Origin: Lysobacterales bacterium
GTDB lineage: Bacteria; Pseudomonadota; Gammaproteobacteria; Xanthomonadales; Rhodanobacteraceae
DNA length: 64,000 bases
Reading direction: 5' to 3'
NCBI GenBank assembly: GCA_016707485.1
Contig: JADJHN010000002.1
Span: 1,530,243 to 1,594,242, forward strand
Of the stretch, positions 25,371 to 33,901 are shown in pieces. Every line of letters begins with the position of its first letter. Position 1 is the first letter of the stretch. A program made the position numbers and the translations under genes. Under the pieces are notes generated by a model, which made no database searches, was not told the DNA's origin, and saw only the letters and a program-made list of their open reading frames with translations.

Positions 25371-26291
25371 TCAGGCGACCGGGTCGAGCCAGTTCCAGCG
25401 ATCCTCGGTCTTGCCGCTGAACAGGCCGAAGTACAGCTCCTGCATTTTGCGCGTGATCGGTCCGGCCTTGCCTGCGCCGACCTGCTTGGCATCGACCGAG
25501 CGGATTGGCGTGACTTCGGCGGCGGTGCCGCACATGAAGATCTCGTCGGCCAGATAGAGGTATTCGCGTGGCATGTCGCGCTCGACCACCTCGATGCCGT
25601 TGGCGCGGGCGAGCGTCATCAGCGTGTGCCGGGTGATGCCATTGAGGATCGCGGCACTCGCCGGCGTTGTGTGCAACTGGCCGTCAAAGACGAGGAACAG
25701 GTTTTCGCCAGCACCTTCGCTGAGCAGGCCGTTCGAGGCCAGCGCGATGCCTTCGCCAAAACCGAGCCGACGCGCTTCGCGGGCAATGAGTTGCCCGGAA
25801 AGGTAATTGCCGCCCGCCTTGGCGCCGGTCGGAATGGTGTTGGGCGCCATCCGGTTCCAGGTGGACACGCAGGCATCGATACCGGCTTCGAGCACGCCCG
25901 GGCCAAGATAAGGGCCCATTTCCCAGGTCGCCACGGCGACATCGGTGGGGGTTTCGGCGGACAGTCCGAAACCGCCCAGTCCGCGGAAGGCGACCGGGCG
26001 CAGATAGGCCTTGGTCAGGCCGTTCTTGAGAATGACTTCGCGACAGGCCGCGGCGAGTTCGTCGATCGTGTACGGAATGGCGATGTCGTAGATCTTTGCC
26101 GACATGTACAGGCGCTTGAGGTGATCGCCGAGGCGGAAAATCGCCGGTCCCTGCGGCGTCTCGTAGCTGCGGATGCCCTCGAATACCGACGAGCCGTAAT
26201 GCAGCGCATGCGCCATCACATGTACGGTGGCTTCAGCCCAGGGCTTGATCCTGCCGTTCTGCCAGATGTACTCGGGATAGGTCGCCGCCAT
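25371..26291 (-). CDS. ilvE: Branched-chain amino acid aminotransferase
   Basis: PLP enzyme for the last step of Leu, Ile and Val synthesis, 306 residues, class IV fold. It begins YIWQNGRIKPWAEATVHVMA, then HYGSSVFEGIRSYETPQG, and has the PLP lysine in TGAKAGGNYL, SEGAGENLF and the cofactor-binding MCGTAAEVTPI. All family positions are present. ATG 26291 chosen over 26321 on family length; GAGG lies about 10 bases upstream. It is the second gene on the minus strand after the DUF4124 gene (57 bp apart). Confidence 0.95.
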   Translation of the reverse strand: MAATYPEYIWQNGRIKPWAEATVHVMAHALHYGSSVFEGIRSYETPQGPAIFRLGDHLKRLYMSAKIYDIAIPYTIDELAAACREVILKNGLTKAYLRPVAFRGLGGFGLSAETPTDVAVATWEMGPYLGPGVLEAGIDACVSTWNRMAPNTIPTGAKAGGNYLSGQLIAREARRLGFGEGIALASNGLLSEGAGENLFLVFDGQLHTTPASAAILNGITRHTLMTLARANGIEVVERDMPREYLYLADEIFMCGTAAEVTPIRSVDAKQVGAGKAGPITRKMQELYFGLFSGKTEDRWNWLDPVA

Positions 26292-26348
26292 GATGCAGAT
26301 CCTCGTTGGGTAGCCTGCCATGATAACCGCGCGCCGCGCATCGGGCGA

Positions 26349-26993
26349 TCACCAGGGCATCAGCAGCCACCAGCAGCCCCTCGACTCGGTCAATTCGTAA
26401 TGGCGGATCGACTCGAACGGGACATTGCGTTCGTCTTCGCCAAGCGTGCGGATGACGAGTTCGTGAAGCGCGTCGTCATCGTTGCCGGCTTCGCCGTAAC
26501 GGTAGCGATCTCGGGCGCGGAATCGGGGCGATGATTCCAGGTCGATGGCAAGCAGCGGCTCATGGATCAGCACGGCAAGCTCCCGCAGCGGCGCAATCGC
26601 CGAACCCTGGCCAAATCCGTCCCACAGGAACAGACCGGAAAAGCCGACCGCATTCGTCGCGGCAAACGTGGCGGCAACCCGCTCGCGCAGATCCTGCGGC
26701 GAAACCGCGCAGGTTTGCGTGATCGCGGCGCTGGCTGCATCCGCGCTGCCGGGTTGTGCGGGCGCATTGGCAGACTGTGCCGGAGCCGGAGTGGCCTTCA
26801 ATGACGCACATTTGCGGTCGCTGAAGGTCGGTTCGCCATTTTCGCCAATGCAGCGATGCACACGTGCACCTTGCGCATGCGCGATGCCGCTCGTGGCCAG
26901 CAGAAGCAGGAGCCCCAATGGTTTCGCATGCAAGCAAAGTCGGACGAACAAATGCTTGCCTTGGCCGATGGCTTCTGCTCTATTGATGTCCAT
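26349..26993 (-). CDS. DUF4124-domain exported protein
   Basis: 214-residue hypothetical protein. After a short basic N-terminus (MDINRAEAIGQGKHLFVRLC) comes a signal-like hydrophobic stretch (KPLGLLLLLATSGIAHAQG), then the DUF4124 motif (VHRCIGENGEPTFSDRKC) with two cysteines that probably bond, an Ala/Pro linker, and a C-terminal region of about 110 residues without a known fold. Periplasmic location is likely. The start is uncertain; ATG 26993 has GGAG only three bases away, while the open frame extends to 27101. Confidence 0.75.
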   Translation of the reverse strand: MDINRAEAIGQGKHLFVRLCLHAKPLGLLLLLATSGIAHAQGARVHRCIGENGEPTFSDRKCASLKATPAPAQSANAPAQPGSADAASAAITQTCAVSPQDLRERVAATFAATNAVGFSGLFLWDGFGQGSAIAPLRELAVLIHEPLLAIDLESSPRFRARDRYRYGEAGNDDDALHELVIRTLGEDERNVPFESIRHYELTESRGCWWLLMPW

Positions 26994-27109
26994 GTACTCC
27001 GTGACCAGCAAGCCGACTTTCTTCGCCGCCGCCGCCAATTGCAACGGGCGCAATAATCCGCGCTCGACATCCGGGGCTGGCGTGCACTGACGGTTACACA
27101 ACCATATAC

Positions 27110-27148
27110 ACGCAGAAGGCCCGCCAAAGAGCGGGCCTTCTGCGTTTC
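27110..27148 (+). terminator. Perfect 15-bp hairpin in a divergent intergenic region, 5' of asnB
   Basis: ACGCAGAAGGCCCGC (27110-27124), loop CAAAGA, GCGGGCCTTCTGCGT (27131-27145), then TTTC. It looks like a strong intrinsic terminator on the plus strand, yet no plus-strand gene ends upstream: DUF4124 runs away to the left and asnB to the right. It may be an asnB attenuator or the end of an unseen small RNA. Confidence 0.75.
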
Positions 27149-27226
27149 AGTGCCATGGATGGCACGTATGCATGCAATGCAGAACACGCAGGCATTGGGC
27201 TTTCGATCAACTCAGGAATCATCAAC

Positions 27227-28900
27227 ATGTGCTCGATATTCGGAATGTTCGGCCTGCAGGCTGGCGACGATCTCGTCAGCCTGCGCCGGCTCGCCCTGGA
27301 GCTGTCCCAGCGCCAGCGTCATCGCGGCCCGGACTGGAGCGGAGTGCATGTCGATGAGGCGGCGATCCTCGTCCATGAGCGGCTGGCGATCGTCGATCCT
27401 GCCGGCGGTGCTCAGCCGATCCGCTCAGCTGATGGCGAACTGGTGCTCGCGGTCAATGGCGAGATCTACAACCATCGCGAACTCGAGCAGGGTTTGACCC
27501 AGGCCTACGATTTCCAGACCGGATCCGATTGCGAGGTCATCAATGCCCTCTATCGCGAACACGGTGCGCAGGGTGTGCGCAAGCTCAATGGGATCTTCGC
27601 GTTTGCACTCTGGGATCGGGCCGCCAGGCGCTTTGTCATCGCCCGTGATCCGATTGGCGTCTGCCCCCTGTTTTGGGGGCATGATGGCCAGGGACGCATT
27701 TGTGTCGCCTCGGAAATGAAGGCCTTGGTCGGGATCTGTGCCGATGTCGCCGCGTTTCCGCCGGGGCATGTCTTCGACAGCGCGGCTGGCGAGTTGCAGT
27801 GTTACTACGAAAAACCCTGGCGCAGCTACGCCGCGACCGAAGGAGTTGAAGTGACGGCACAGGCGCTGCGCGTCGCCTTTGAAGCGGCCGTGCACCGGCA
27901 GATGATGACCGACGTTCCCTACGGCGTGCTGCTCTCCGGCGGACTTGATTCTTCCCTGGTCGCGGCCTGTGCGGCTCGTTTCGCGCGTCGGCGTGTCGAG
28001 GAGGATGATTCCGCCGAAGCCTGGTGGCCGCGCCTGCATTCGTTTGCCATTGGCCTCGAAGGCTCGCCCGATCTGGCCGCCGCCGAGGTCGCCGCCGCGG
28101 CGCTCGGCACCGTCCATCACGGCTTCCGCTACACCTTCGAGGAAGGTCTCGATGCCTTGCCGGAAGTGATCCGGCATGTCGAAACCTATGATGTGACGAC
28201 GATCCGCGCATCGACGCCCATGTACCTGCTGGCGCGCCGCATCAAGGCCATGGGCGTGAAGATGGTGCTCTCCGGCGAAGGTTCCGACGAGATCTTCGGC
28301 GGCTATCTGTATTTCCACAAGGCACCGGACGCGCGCGAATTCCACGCCGAAACCGTGCGCAAGATCGATGCCCTGCATCTCTACGACTGCGCCCGCGCCA
28401 ACAAGTCGATGATGGCCTGGGGCGTCGAGGCGCGCGTGCCATTCCTCGACCTGGAGTTCCTCGATGTCGCCATGGGCATGGACGCGAAATTCAAGATGGC
28501 CGGCAACGGGCGCATCGAGAAGGCGGTATTGCGCGAAGCCTTTGCCGGTGCGCTGCCGGAATCGATCCTCTGGCGGCAGAAGGAGCAGTTCAGCGATGGC
28601 GTCGGCTATGGCTGGATCGATGGCCTCAAGGCGCATGCCGAAGCCCAGGTCAGTGATCGCGAATTTGCCGCGGCGGCCATGCGCTTTCCACTCAACCCGC
28701 CGACAACCAAGGAGGGATATTTCTATCGACGCATCTTCGAGATGCATTTCCCGGGTGATGCCTGCGCGCAGACCATCCCCGGTGGCAAGTCGATCGCCTG
28801 CTCCTCGGCTGCCGCCATTGCCTGGGACCCGGCCTTCGCCCTTGCCGCCGATCCCTCCGGTCGTGCAGTGGCCGGCGTGCATCAGGCCGCGAACGCCTGA
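27227..28900 (+). CDS. asnB: Asparagine synthase (glutamine-hydrolysing)
   Basis: Makes asparagine from aspartate, glutamine and ATP, 557 residues. The catalytic Cys is residue 2 (MCSIFGMF) and fixes the start at ATG 27227, which has AGGA upstream; the longer frame from 27155 would bury it. The glutaminase domain (1-190) has HRGPDWSG and AVNGEIYNH. The synthetase domain has the PP-loop LLSGGLDSSLVAA and VLSGEGSDEIFGGYLYFHK. Length matches E. coli AsnB. It is downstream of a terminator-like hairpin that could regulate it. Confidence 0.96.
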   Translation: MCSIFGMFGLQAGDDLVSLRRLALELSQRQRHRGPDWSGVHVDEAAILVHERLAIVDPAGGAQPIRSADGELVLAVNGEIYNHRELEQGLTQAYDFQTGSDCEVINALYREHGAQGVRKLNGIFAFALWDRAARRFVIARDPIGVCPLFWGHDGQGRICVASEMKALVGICADVAAFPPGHVFDSAAGELQCYYEKPWRSYAATEGVEVTAQALRVAFEAAVHRQMMTDVPYGVLLSGGLDSSLVAACAARFARRRVEEDDSAEAWWPRLHSFAIGLEGSPDLAAAEVAAAALGTVHHGFRYTFEEGLDALPEVIRHVETYDVTTIRASTPMYLLARRIKAMGVKMVLSGEGSDEIFGGYLYFHKAPDAREFHAETVRKIDALHLYDCARANKSMMAWGVEARVPFLDLEFLDVAMGMDAKFKMAGNGRIEKAVLREAFAGALPESILWRQKEQFSDGVGYGWIDGLKAHAEAQVSDREFAAAAMRFPLNPPTTKEGYFYRRIFEMHFPGDACAQTIPGGKSIACSSAAAIAWDPAFALAADPSGRAVAGVHQAANA

Positions 28901-28951
28901 GTTTTGCCCGGCATGGGACTATCATCGGCGCAAATCCCGACGGAGAAGACC

Positions 28952-29749
28952 ATGCGCGCCTTGCTAGCCTCAGCCTTGTTGCTGCTCGCCACGACCTCGG
29001 TCGAGGCCGCGATGGTGGTCAAGTCGATCAGCTACACGGTCGACAAGACCCGCTTTGCCGGGCACCTGGTCTACGACGACGCGAGCAAGGCCTTGCGTCC
29101 CGGTCTGGTCATGGTGCCGAACTGGATGGGCGAGACCGAATCGGCCATCGAGCGTGCGAAGGAAGTGGCCGCCAGCGATTACGTGGTCCTCGTCGCCGAC
29201 ATGTATGGCGAAGGCGTGCGGCCGAAGGATGCCAAGGAGGCACGTGCGCAAGTCGGCGCGCTTTATGCCGATCGGGCGAGTTTGCGCGCCCGCATCAGCG
29301 AAGCCGTTGCCACCTTGCGCGCCCAGGCCGGCAAGGTGCCTCTGCAGGCAGACAGGATTGCCGCGATCGGTTTCTGTTTCGGTGGTTCCACGGTTCTCGA
29401 ACTCGCCCGCAGCGGCGCGGATCTTGCCGGTGTGGTCAGTTTTCATGGCGGCCTTTCGACATCGATGCCGGCGGCGGCACATTCCATCAAGACGCCGATA
29501 CTCGTGCTCAATGGCGCCGATGACCAGGGCACCTCGTTGGAGGATATCGGCAAGTTCAACGAGGAAATGGATGCAGCTGGAGCCGATTGGCAGTTCGTCA
29601 ACTTCAGCGGTGCCGTGCATTGCTTCGCCGAGGCCGATGCAAACAGCCCGCCAGGCTGCCTCTACAACGAACGCGCCGCAAAACGCGCCTACCGCATGAT
29701 GCGCGCGTTCCTTGTGGAGCGATTTGCCGCCACGGCGACAGAAAAGTAG
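28952..29749 (+). CDS. Exported dienelactone hydrolase family protein
   Basis: Alpha/beta hydrolase of 265 residues with the DLH triad: nucleophile Cys in GFCFGGS, Asp in NGADDQGT and His in GAVHCF. N-terminal residues 1-19 (MRALLASALLLLATTSVEA) are a signal peptide, so unlike classic cytoplasmic DLH it acts in the periplasm. ATG 28952 follows GGAGA. It starts 51 bases after asnB and may be cotranscribed with it. The substrate is unknown; no chlorocatechol pathway genes are nearby. Confidence 0.9.
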   Translation: MRALLASALLLLATTSVEAAMVVKSISYTVDKTRFAGHLVYDDASKALRPGLVMVPNWMGETESAIERAKEVAASDYVVLVADMYGEGVRPKDAKEARAQVGALYADRASLRARISEAVATLRAQAGKVPLQADRIAAIGFCFGGSTVLELARSGADLAGVVSFHGGLSTSMPAAAHSIKTPILVLNGADDQGTSLEDIGKFNEEMDAAGADWQFVNFSGAVHCFAEADANSPPGCLYNERAAKRAYRMMRAFLVERFAATATEK

Positions 29750-29937
29750 AGCTGCGGGATCCGGAATCCTGGAGCGTTGGGCAGGCTGGAAGTCCGGACG
29801 CACGACGAAGCAGGCCCTGACGGATGCGGCACTTCGGTCGGGAATCGACAAGCAGCCGGCCAGCCGGGCCTCATGCGAGTCGCCGCTTCTGCCCTCGAAC
29901 GCCCCGTTTCGCTAGCCATTTGCCTGTTTGATCAATG

Positions 29938-29993
29938 GCTTGCCGGATTCCCGGTTGATTCGGCAAGCGCCCCTGCGCGTGGCCCCATACAAT
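29938..29993 (+). promoter_or_regulatory. Hairpin and possible -10 ahead of the rml operon
   Basis: The 277-bp gap before rmlA holds no gene. GCTTGCCG (29938-29945) and CGGCAAGC (29961-29968) form an 8-bp stem, perhaps ending the asnB/hydrolase transcript. TACAAT (29988-29993) could be a -10 for rmlA, but no good -35 accompanies it. Confidence 0.35.
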
Positions 29994-30026
29994 AGCCGGT
30001 CCGAATCCTGGTCTTGAGGTCATCCG

Positions 30027-30914
30027 GTGACAACACGACGCGGCATCATCCTCGCCGGCGGCTCCGGCACGCGCCTGTATCCGCTGACGCAATCGGTCAG
30101 CAAGCAGCTGCTGCCGGTTTACGACAAGCCGATGATCTATTACCCGCTGAGCACCCTGATGCTGGCCGGAATCCGCGATGTGCTGATCATCAACACGCCG
30201 CACGAGCAGGCCTTGTTCCAGCGCCTGCTTGGCGACGGATCGCAATGGGGCCTTTCGATTCGCTACGCCGTGCAGGATTCACCGGATGGACTGGCGCAGG
30301 CCTATCTGATCGGTCGTGATTTCGTCGGCAACGATCCAAGTTGCCTGATCCTTGGCGACAACATCTTCTATGGTGATGGCCTGACGCGCTTGTTGCGCGC
30401 TGCCGATGCGCGTACGGACGGGGCCACGGTTTTCGGTTACTGGGTGCGCGATCCGGAGCGCTACGGCGTCGCCGAATTCGATGGCAACGCTCGCGTCATC
30501 GGACTTGAGGAAAAGCCTGCCCATCCACGATCGAACTGGGCGGTCACGGGGCTTTATTTCTATGATGGCCGTGCCGCCGATTTTGCCCGCGGGCTGAAAC
30601 CTTCGCCGCGTGGCGAGCTGGAAATCACCGATCTCAACCGCTGCTACCTGGCCGATGATTCGCTGATGCTTGAACGCATGGGCCGGGGCTTCGCCTGGCT
30701 TGATACCGGCACGCATGAATCCCTGGTCGAGGCATCGAGCTATGTGCAGACCATCGAGAACCGCCAGGGCCTGAAGATCTGCTGCCCCGAGGAAATCGCC
30801 TTCCTGAATCGCTGGATCGATGCCGAGCAGGTGCTCCGACTCGCCGCGCCACTGGCGAAGAACGCCTATGGCCAGTATCTGCAGGAACTGGTCAGGGAAG
30901 GGCGCCCGGCATGA
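30027..30914 (+). CDS. rmlA: Glucose-1-phosphate thymidylyltransferase
   Basis: First step of dTDP-rhamnose synthesis: glucose-1-P plus dTTP gives dTDP-glucose. 295 residues. Nucleotide-binding RGIILAGGSGTRLYPLT at the N-terminus, QLLPVYDKPMIYYPLSTLML, CLILGDNIFYGDGL with the metal-binding Asp, and GLEEKPAHPRSNWAVTGLYF. The start is GTG 30027 with GAGG upstream; no better ATG exists. It overlaps rmlC by four bases. The operon continues into rmlC, rmlD and manC. rmlB is not in this window. Confidence 0.96.
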   Translation: MTTRRGIILAGGSGTRLYPLTQSVSKQLLPVYDKPMIYYPLSTLMLAGIRDVLIINTPHEQALFQRLLGDGSQWGLSIRYAVQDSPDGLAQAYLIGRDFVGNDPSCLILGDNIFYGDGLTRLLRAADARTDGATVFGYWVRDPERYGVAEFDGNARVIGLEEKPAHPRSNWAVTGLYFYDGRAADFARGLKPSPRGELEITDLNRCYLADDSLMLERMGRGFAWLDTGTHESLVEASSYVQTIENRQGLKICCPEEIAFLNRWIDAEQVLRLAAPLAKNAYGQYLQELVREGRPA

Positions 30915-31465
30915 AGCTGATCAAGACTGCGCTCGAAGGTTGCCTGGTCATCGAACCGAAAGTGCATGGCGATGCGCGTGGATTCTTCTACGAGAGCTTC
31001 AATGCCAACCGATTTGCCGAAGCCGGGCTCGATTTGCGCTTCGTGCAGACCAATGTCTCGCGCTCGGAGCAGGGCGTATTGCGCGGCCTGCACTACCAGT
31101 GGCCCAACCCGCAGGGCAAGCTGGTCAGCGTGCTTGAAGGCGAGGTCTACGATGTTGCCGTGGATATCCGGACCGGTTCTCCAACCCGCGGTCAATGGGC
31201 GGCAGCAGTCCTCAGCGCCGAGAACAAACGCCATTTCTGGATACCGGAAGGATTTGCCCACGGTTTCGCCGTGTTGAGCGGTCCGGCCACCTTCGTCTAC
31301 CAGTGCACCGCGCACTACGACGGCGCGGCCGATGCCGGCATCCGCTGGAACGATGCCGAGCTGGCCATCGATTGGCCGCTGGCGCGCCCATCCTTGTCGG
31401 ACAAGGATGAACAAGCCCCGTTTCTCGCCGATGTGGCAGCGGACAAGCTGCCGGTCTGCGCGTGA
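30911..31465 (+). CDS. rmlC: dTDP-4-dehydrorhamnose 3,5-epimerase
   Basis: Cupin enzyme converting dTDP-4-keto-6-deoxyglucose to the 4-keto-rhamnose epimer, 184 residues. Marks: DARGFFYESFNANRFAEAG, FVQTNVSRSEQGVLRGLHYQ with the catalytic His, DVAVDIRTGSPTRGQW, and IPEGFAHGFAVLS. Overlaps rmlA by ATGA and rmlD by GTGA, so translation is coupled. Confidence 0.96.
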   Translation: MKLIKTALEGCLVIEPKVHGDARGFFYESFNANRFAEAGLDLRFVQTNVSRSEQGVLRGLHYQWPNPQGKLVSVLEGEVYDVAVDIRTGSPTRGQWAAAVLSAENKRHFWIPEGFAHGFAVLSGPATFVYQCTAHYDGAADAGIRWNDAELAIDWPLARPSLSDKDEQAPFLADVAADKLPVCA

Positions 31466-32406
31466 ACATTCTGCTGCTCGGTGCCAATGGCCAGGTCGGC
31501 CATGCCTTGCGCGAACCACTCGCGGCGCTGGGCCGGTTGCACTGTGCAACGCGATCGGGGCTGCTCGACGATGGCAGCGTGTGCCTGCGCGTCGACCTCA
31601 CCGACAGCGATGCACTGGCGCGTGCGCTGGATGCGAGCGAGGCGGGAATCATCGTCAACGCGGCGGCCTACACGGCGGTGGATCGGGCCGAGGACGAACC
31701 TGTGCTGGCGGATCGGATCAATCATCGGGCCGTCGCCGAGATCGGTGCCTGGGCTGCGCGCAAGGCGGCGCTCGTCGTGCATTACTCGACCGATTACGTG
31801 TTCGATGGCCGCAGCGATCGCCCCTGGCACGAAAATGATGCGACCGCTCCGCTGGGCGTCTATGGGCGCAGCAAGGCCGCTGGCGAGCAGGCCTTGCGCG
31901 ACAGCGGCGCGCAACACCTGATCCTGCGTACGGCCTGGGTGTATGCGGCGCGCGGGCAGAACTTCCTGCGCACGATGTTGCGACTGGCCGCCGAGCGCGA
32001 CGAACTGCGCGTGGTCGATGACCAGATTGGCGCGCCGACCACGGCGAACTGGATTGCGCGAACGTCAGCCGGCGTCGTGCAGCGCTGGTTGGCGATGACT
32101 GGAAGGGAGCGCGCAGCCGCCTGTGGCACGTATCACCTGACCGCTTCCGGGCGTTGCAGTTGGTTTGAATTCGCCAGCGCCATCCTGCAGGTGGCGCAGC
32201 GCGCCGGTCTGATCGGCAAGATCCCGAAGCTCGTGCCGATCACCAGCGCCGACTACCCGACGCGCGCACAACGCCCGGCGTTTTCGGCACTCGACAATGC
32301 CAGGCTTGCCCTCGTCTTCGGACAACAACCGCAGTCCTGGACAGACGGGCTGCACGAGGTGATCGGCGAACTCGCCGCCAGCCAAACCCAGGGAGTAACA
32401 GCATGA
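31462..32406 (+). CDS. rmlD: dTDP-4-dehydrorhamnose reductase
   Basis: NAD(P)H-dependent last step giving dTDP-L-rhamnose, 314 residues, extended SDR fold. It starts with GTG 31462 (MNILLLGANGQVGHAL, Rossmann glycine motif). Other marks are NAAAYTAVDRAEDEP, the YSTDYVFDG segment, catalytic YGRSKAAGEQ (YxxxK), LRTAWVYAARGQNFLRTML and the substrate segment near TYHLTASGRCSWFEFA. Overlaps the next gene by four bases. Confidence 0.95.
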   Translation: MNILLLGANGQVGHALREPLAALGRLHCATRSGLLDDGSVCLRVDLTDSDALARALDASEAGIIVNAAAYTAVDRAEDEPVLADRINHRAVAEIGAWAARKAALVVHYSTDYVFDGRSDRPWHENDATAPLGVYGRSKAAGEQALRDSGAQHLILRTAWVYAARGQNFLRTMLRLAAERDELRVVDDQIGAPTTANWIARTSAGVVQRWLAMTGRERAAACGTYHLTASGRCSWFEFASAILQVAQRAGLIGKIPKLVPITSADYPTRAQRPAFSALDNARLALVFGQQPQSWTDGLHEVIGELAASQTQGVTA

Positions 32407-33875
32407 TTGTTCCGGTAATCCTTTCCGGCGGCGCCGGCACCCGTCTCTGGCCGGTGTCGCGCAGCGCCTATCCAAAGCCGTTCATGCGCATGGCGGATGG
32501 CCGCTCGCTGCTCTACAAGACGCTCGATCGTGCTCTGAAGCTTGCCGACGGCGGCACCGTGCTGACCGTGACCGGGCGGGATTACTACTTCCTCACCCGC
32601 GACGAGTACGCGACCCACGCCGATGCCAACCTCGATCGCCTGCCATTCCTGCTGGAGCCGGTCGGGCGCAATACCGCGCCGGCGATCCTGCTCGCGGCTT
32701 TGTACGTGCTCGACCAGTGCGCCAGCGACGCGACCCTGCTGATCCTGCCGTCGGATCACCTGATCCGCGACGTCGAGGCCTTTGCCGCCGATGTCCGCCG
32801 CGCCGCGAAGATCGCCGCCGACGGCTGGCTGGTTACTTTCGGCATCCAGCCAAGCGCGCCGGAAACCGGCTTTGGCTATATCCGCATGGGTGCCGCGGTC
32901 GAAGGTTGCGAAGGCCGCGAAGTGGCCGCCTTTGTCGAGAAGCCCGACCGGGCCACGGCGGAGGGTTATCTGCTGTCCGGCGACTACACCTGGAACTCGG
33001 GCATGTTCTGTTTCCGCGCCGATGCCCTGATTGCCGCTGCACAGAAGGCGTGTCCGGACGTGCTTGCCGCCGCCCGCGCCTGCCATGCAAGCGAGAGCGG
33101 CCAGGTCAGCCCGGTCGAATTCTCCCGCGACGCTTTCATTGCACAGCCCGACATCTCGATCGACTACGCGATCATGGAACGTGCCGAGCGGGTTGCCGTC
33201 GTGCCGGCGCGCTTTGACTGGAGTGACATCGGCTCGTGGAAGGCGATCAGCGAGATTGAAGTCGCCGCCGATGCCGACGGCAATCGCGTGCAGGGCGATG
33301 CCGTCGTCGTCGAGAGCCGCAATTGCTACATCCAGTCGGATGCGCGCATGGTTGCTGCGGTCGGCGTTGAAAACCTGATCATCATCGACACTGGCGATGC
33401 CGTACTCGTCGCCGATCGCGATCGCGCCCAGCAGGTCAAGACCGTCGTCGAGCGCCTGCGCGAGAGCAACCACCCGGCCGCCGCGCTGCACAACACCGTG
33501 CATCGCCCCTGGGGCAGCTATACGGTTCTCGAGGATCGCGATGACTGCAAGGTCAAGCGCCTCACGGTGAAGCCGGGACATGTGCTTTCCTTGCAATTGC
33601 ACAATCGGCGCAGCGAGCACTGGACCGTGGTCGATGGCACCGCCAAGGTACGCATTGGCGAGCGCGAATTCCTGCTCAATGCCAATGAATCCGCCTACAT
33701 CCCGATGAACACCGTGCACCGTCTGGAGAATCCGACCGAGCGCGACATCCACCTGATCGAGGTGCAGTGTGGCGACTACTTCGGCGAGGATGACATTGTC
33801 CGGCTGGAAGACCGCTACGGCCGGGTTCCACGCAAGGTACAGGTTTCCTCGGAGCGTGAAAACAATGTAGATTAG
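32403..33875 (+). CDS. Mannose-1-phosphate guanylyltransferase / mannose-6-phosphate isomerase
   Basis: Bifunctional 490-residue enzyme (ManC/XanB/AlgA type) that makes GDP-mannose. N-terminal nucleotidyltransferase (about 3-285) with ILSGGAGTRLWPVSRSAYPK and FVEKPDRATAEGYL; C-terminal type II cupin isomerase (about 350-480) with RPWGSYTVL, LSLQLHNRRSEHW and IPMNTVHRLENP. Coupling to rmlACD by a 4-base overlap links the rhamnose and mannose donors for one surface polysaccharide. Xanthomonas has the same pairing (rmlBACD-xanA/xanB), but xanA and rmlB are absent here. Confidence 0.95.
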   Translation: MIVPVILSGGAGTRLWPVSRSAYPKPFMRMADGRSLLYKTLDRALKLADGGTVLTVTGRDYYFLTRDEYATHADANLDRLPFLLEPVGRNTAPAILLAALYVLDQCASDATLLILPSDHLIRDVEAFAADVRRAAKIAADGWLVTFGIQPSAPETGFGYIRMGAAVEGCEGREVAAFVEKPDRATAEGYLLSGDYTWNSGMFCFRADALIAAAQKACPDVLAAARACHASESGQVSPVEFSRDAFIAQPDISIDYAIMERAERVAVVPARFDWSDIGSWKAISEIEVAADADGNRVQGDAVVVESRNCYIQSDARMVAAVGVENLIIIDTGDAVLVADRDRAQQVKTVVERLRESNHPAAALHNTVHRPWGSYTVLEDRDDCKVKRLTVKPGHVLSLQLHNRRSEHWTVVDGTAKVRIGEREFLLNANESAYIPMNTVHRLENPTERDIHLIEVQCGDYFGEDDIVRLEDRYGRVPRKVQVSSERENNVD

Positions 33876-33901
33876 CCTTTTGCCGAGACGGGAGAGTTGC
33901 A

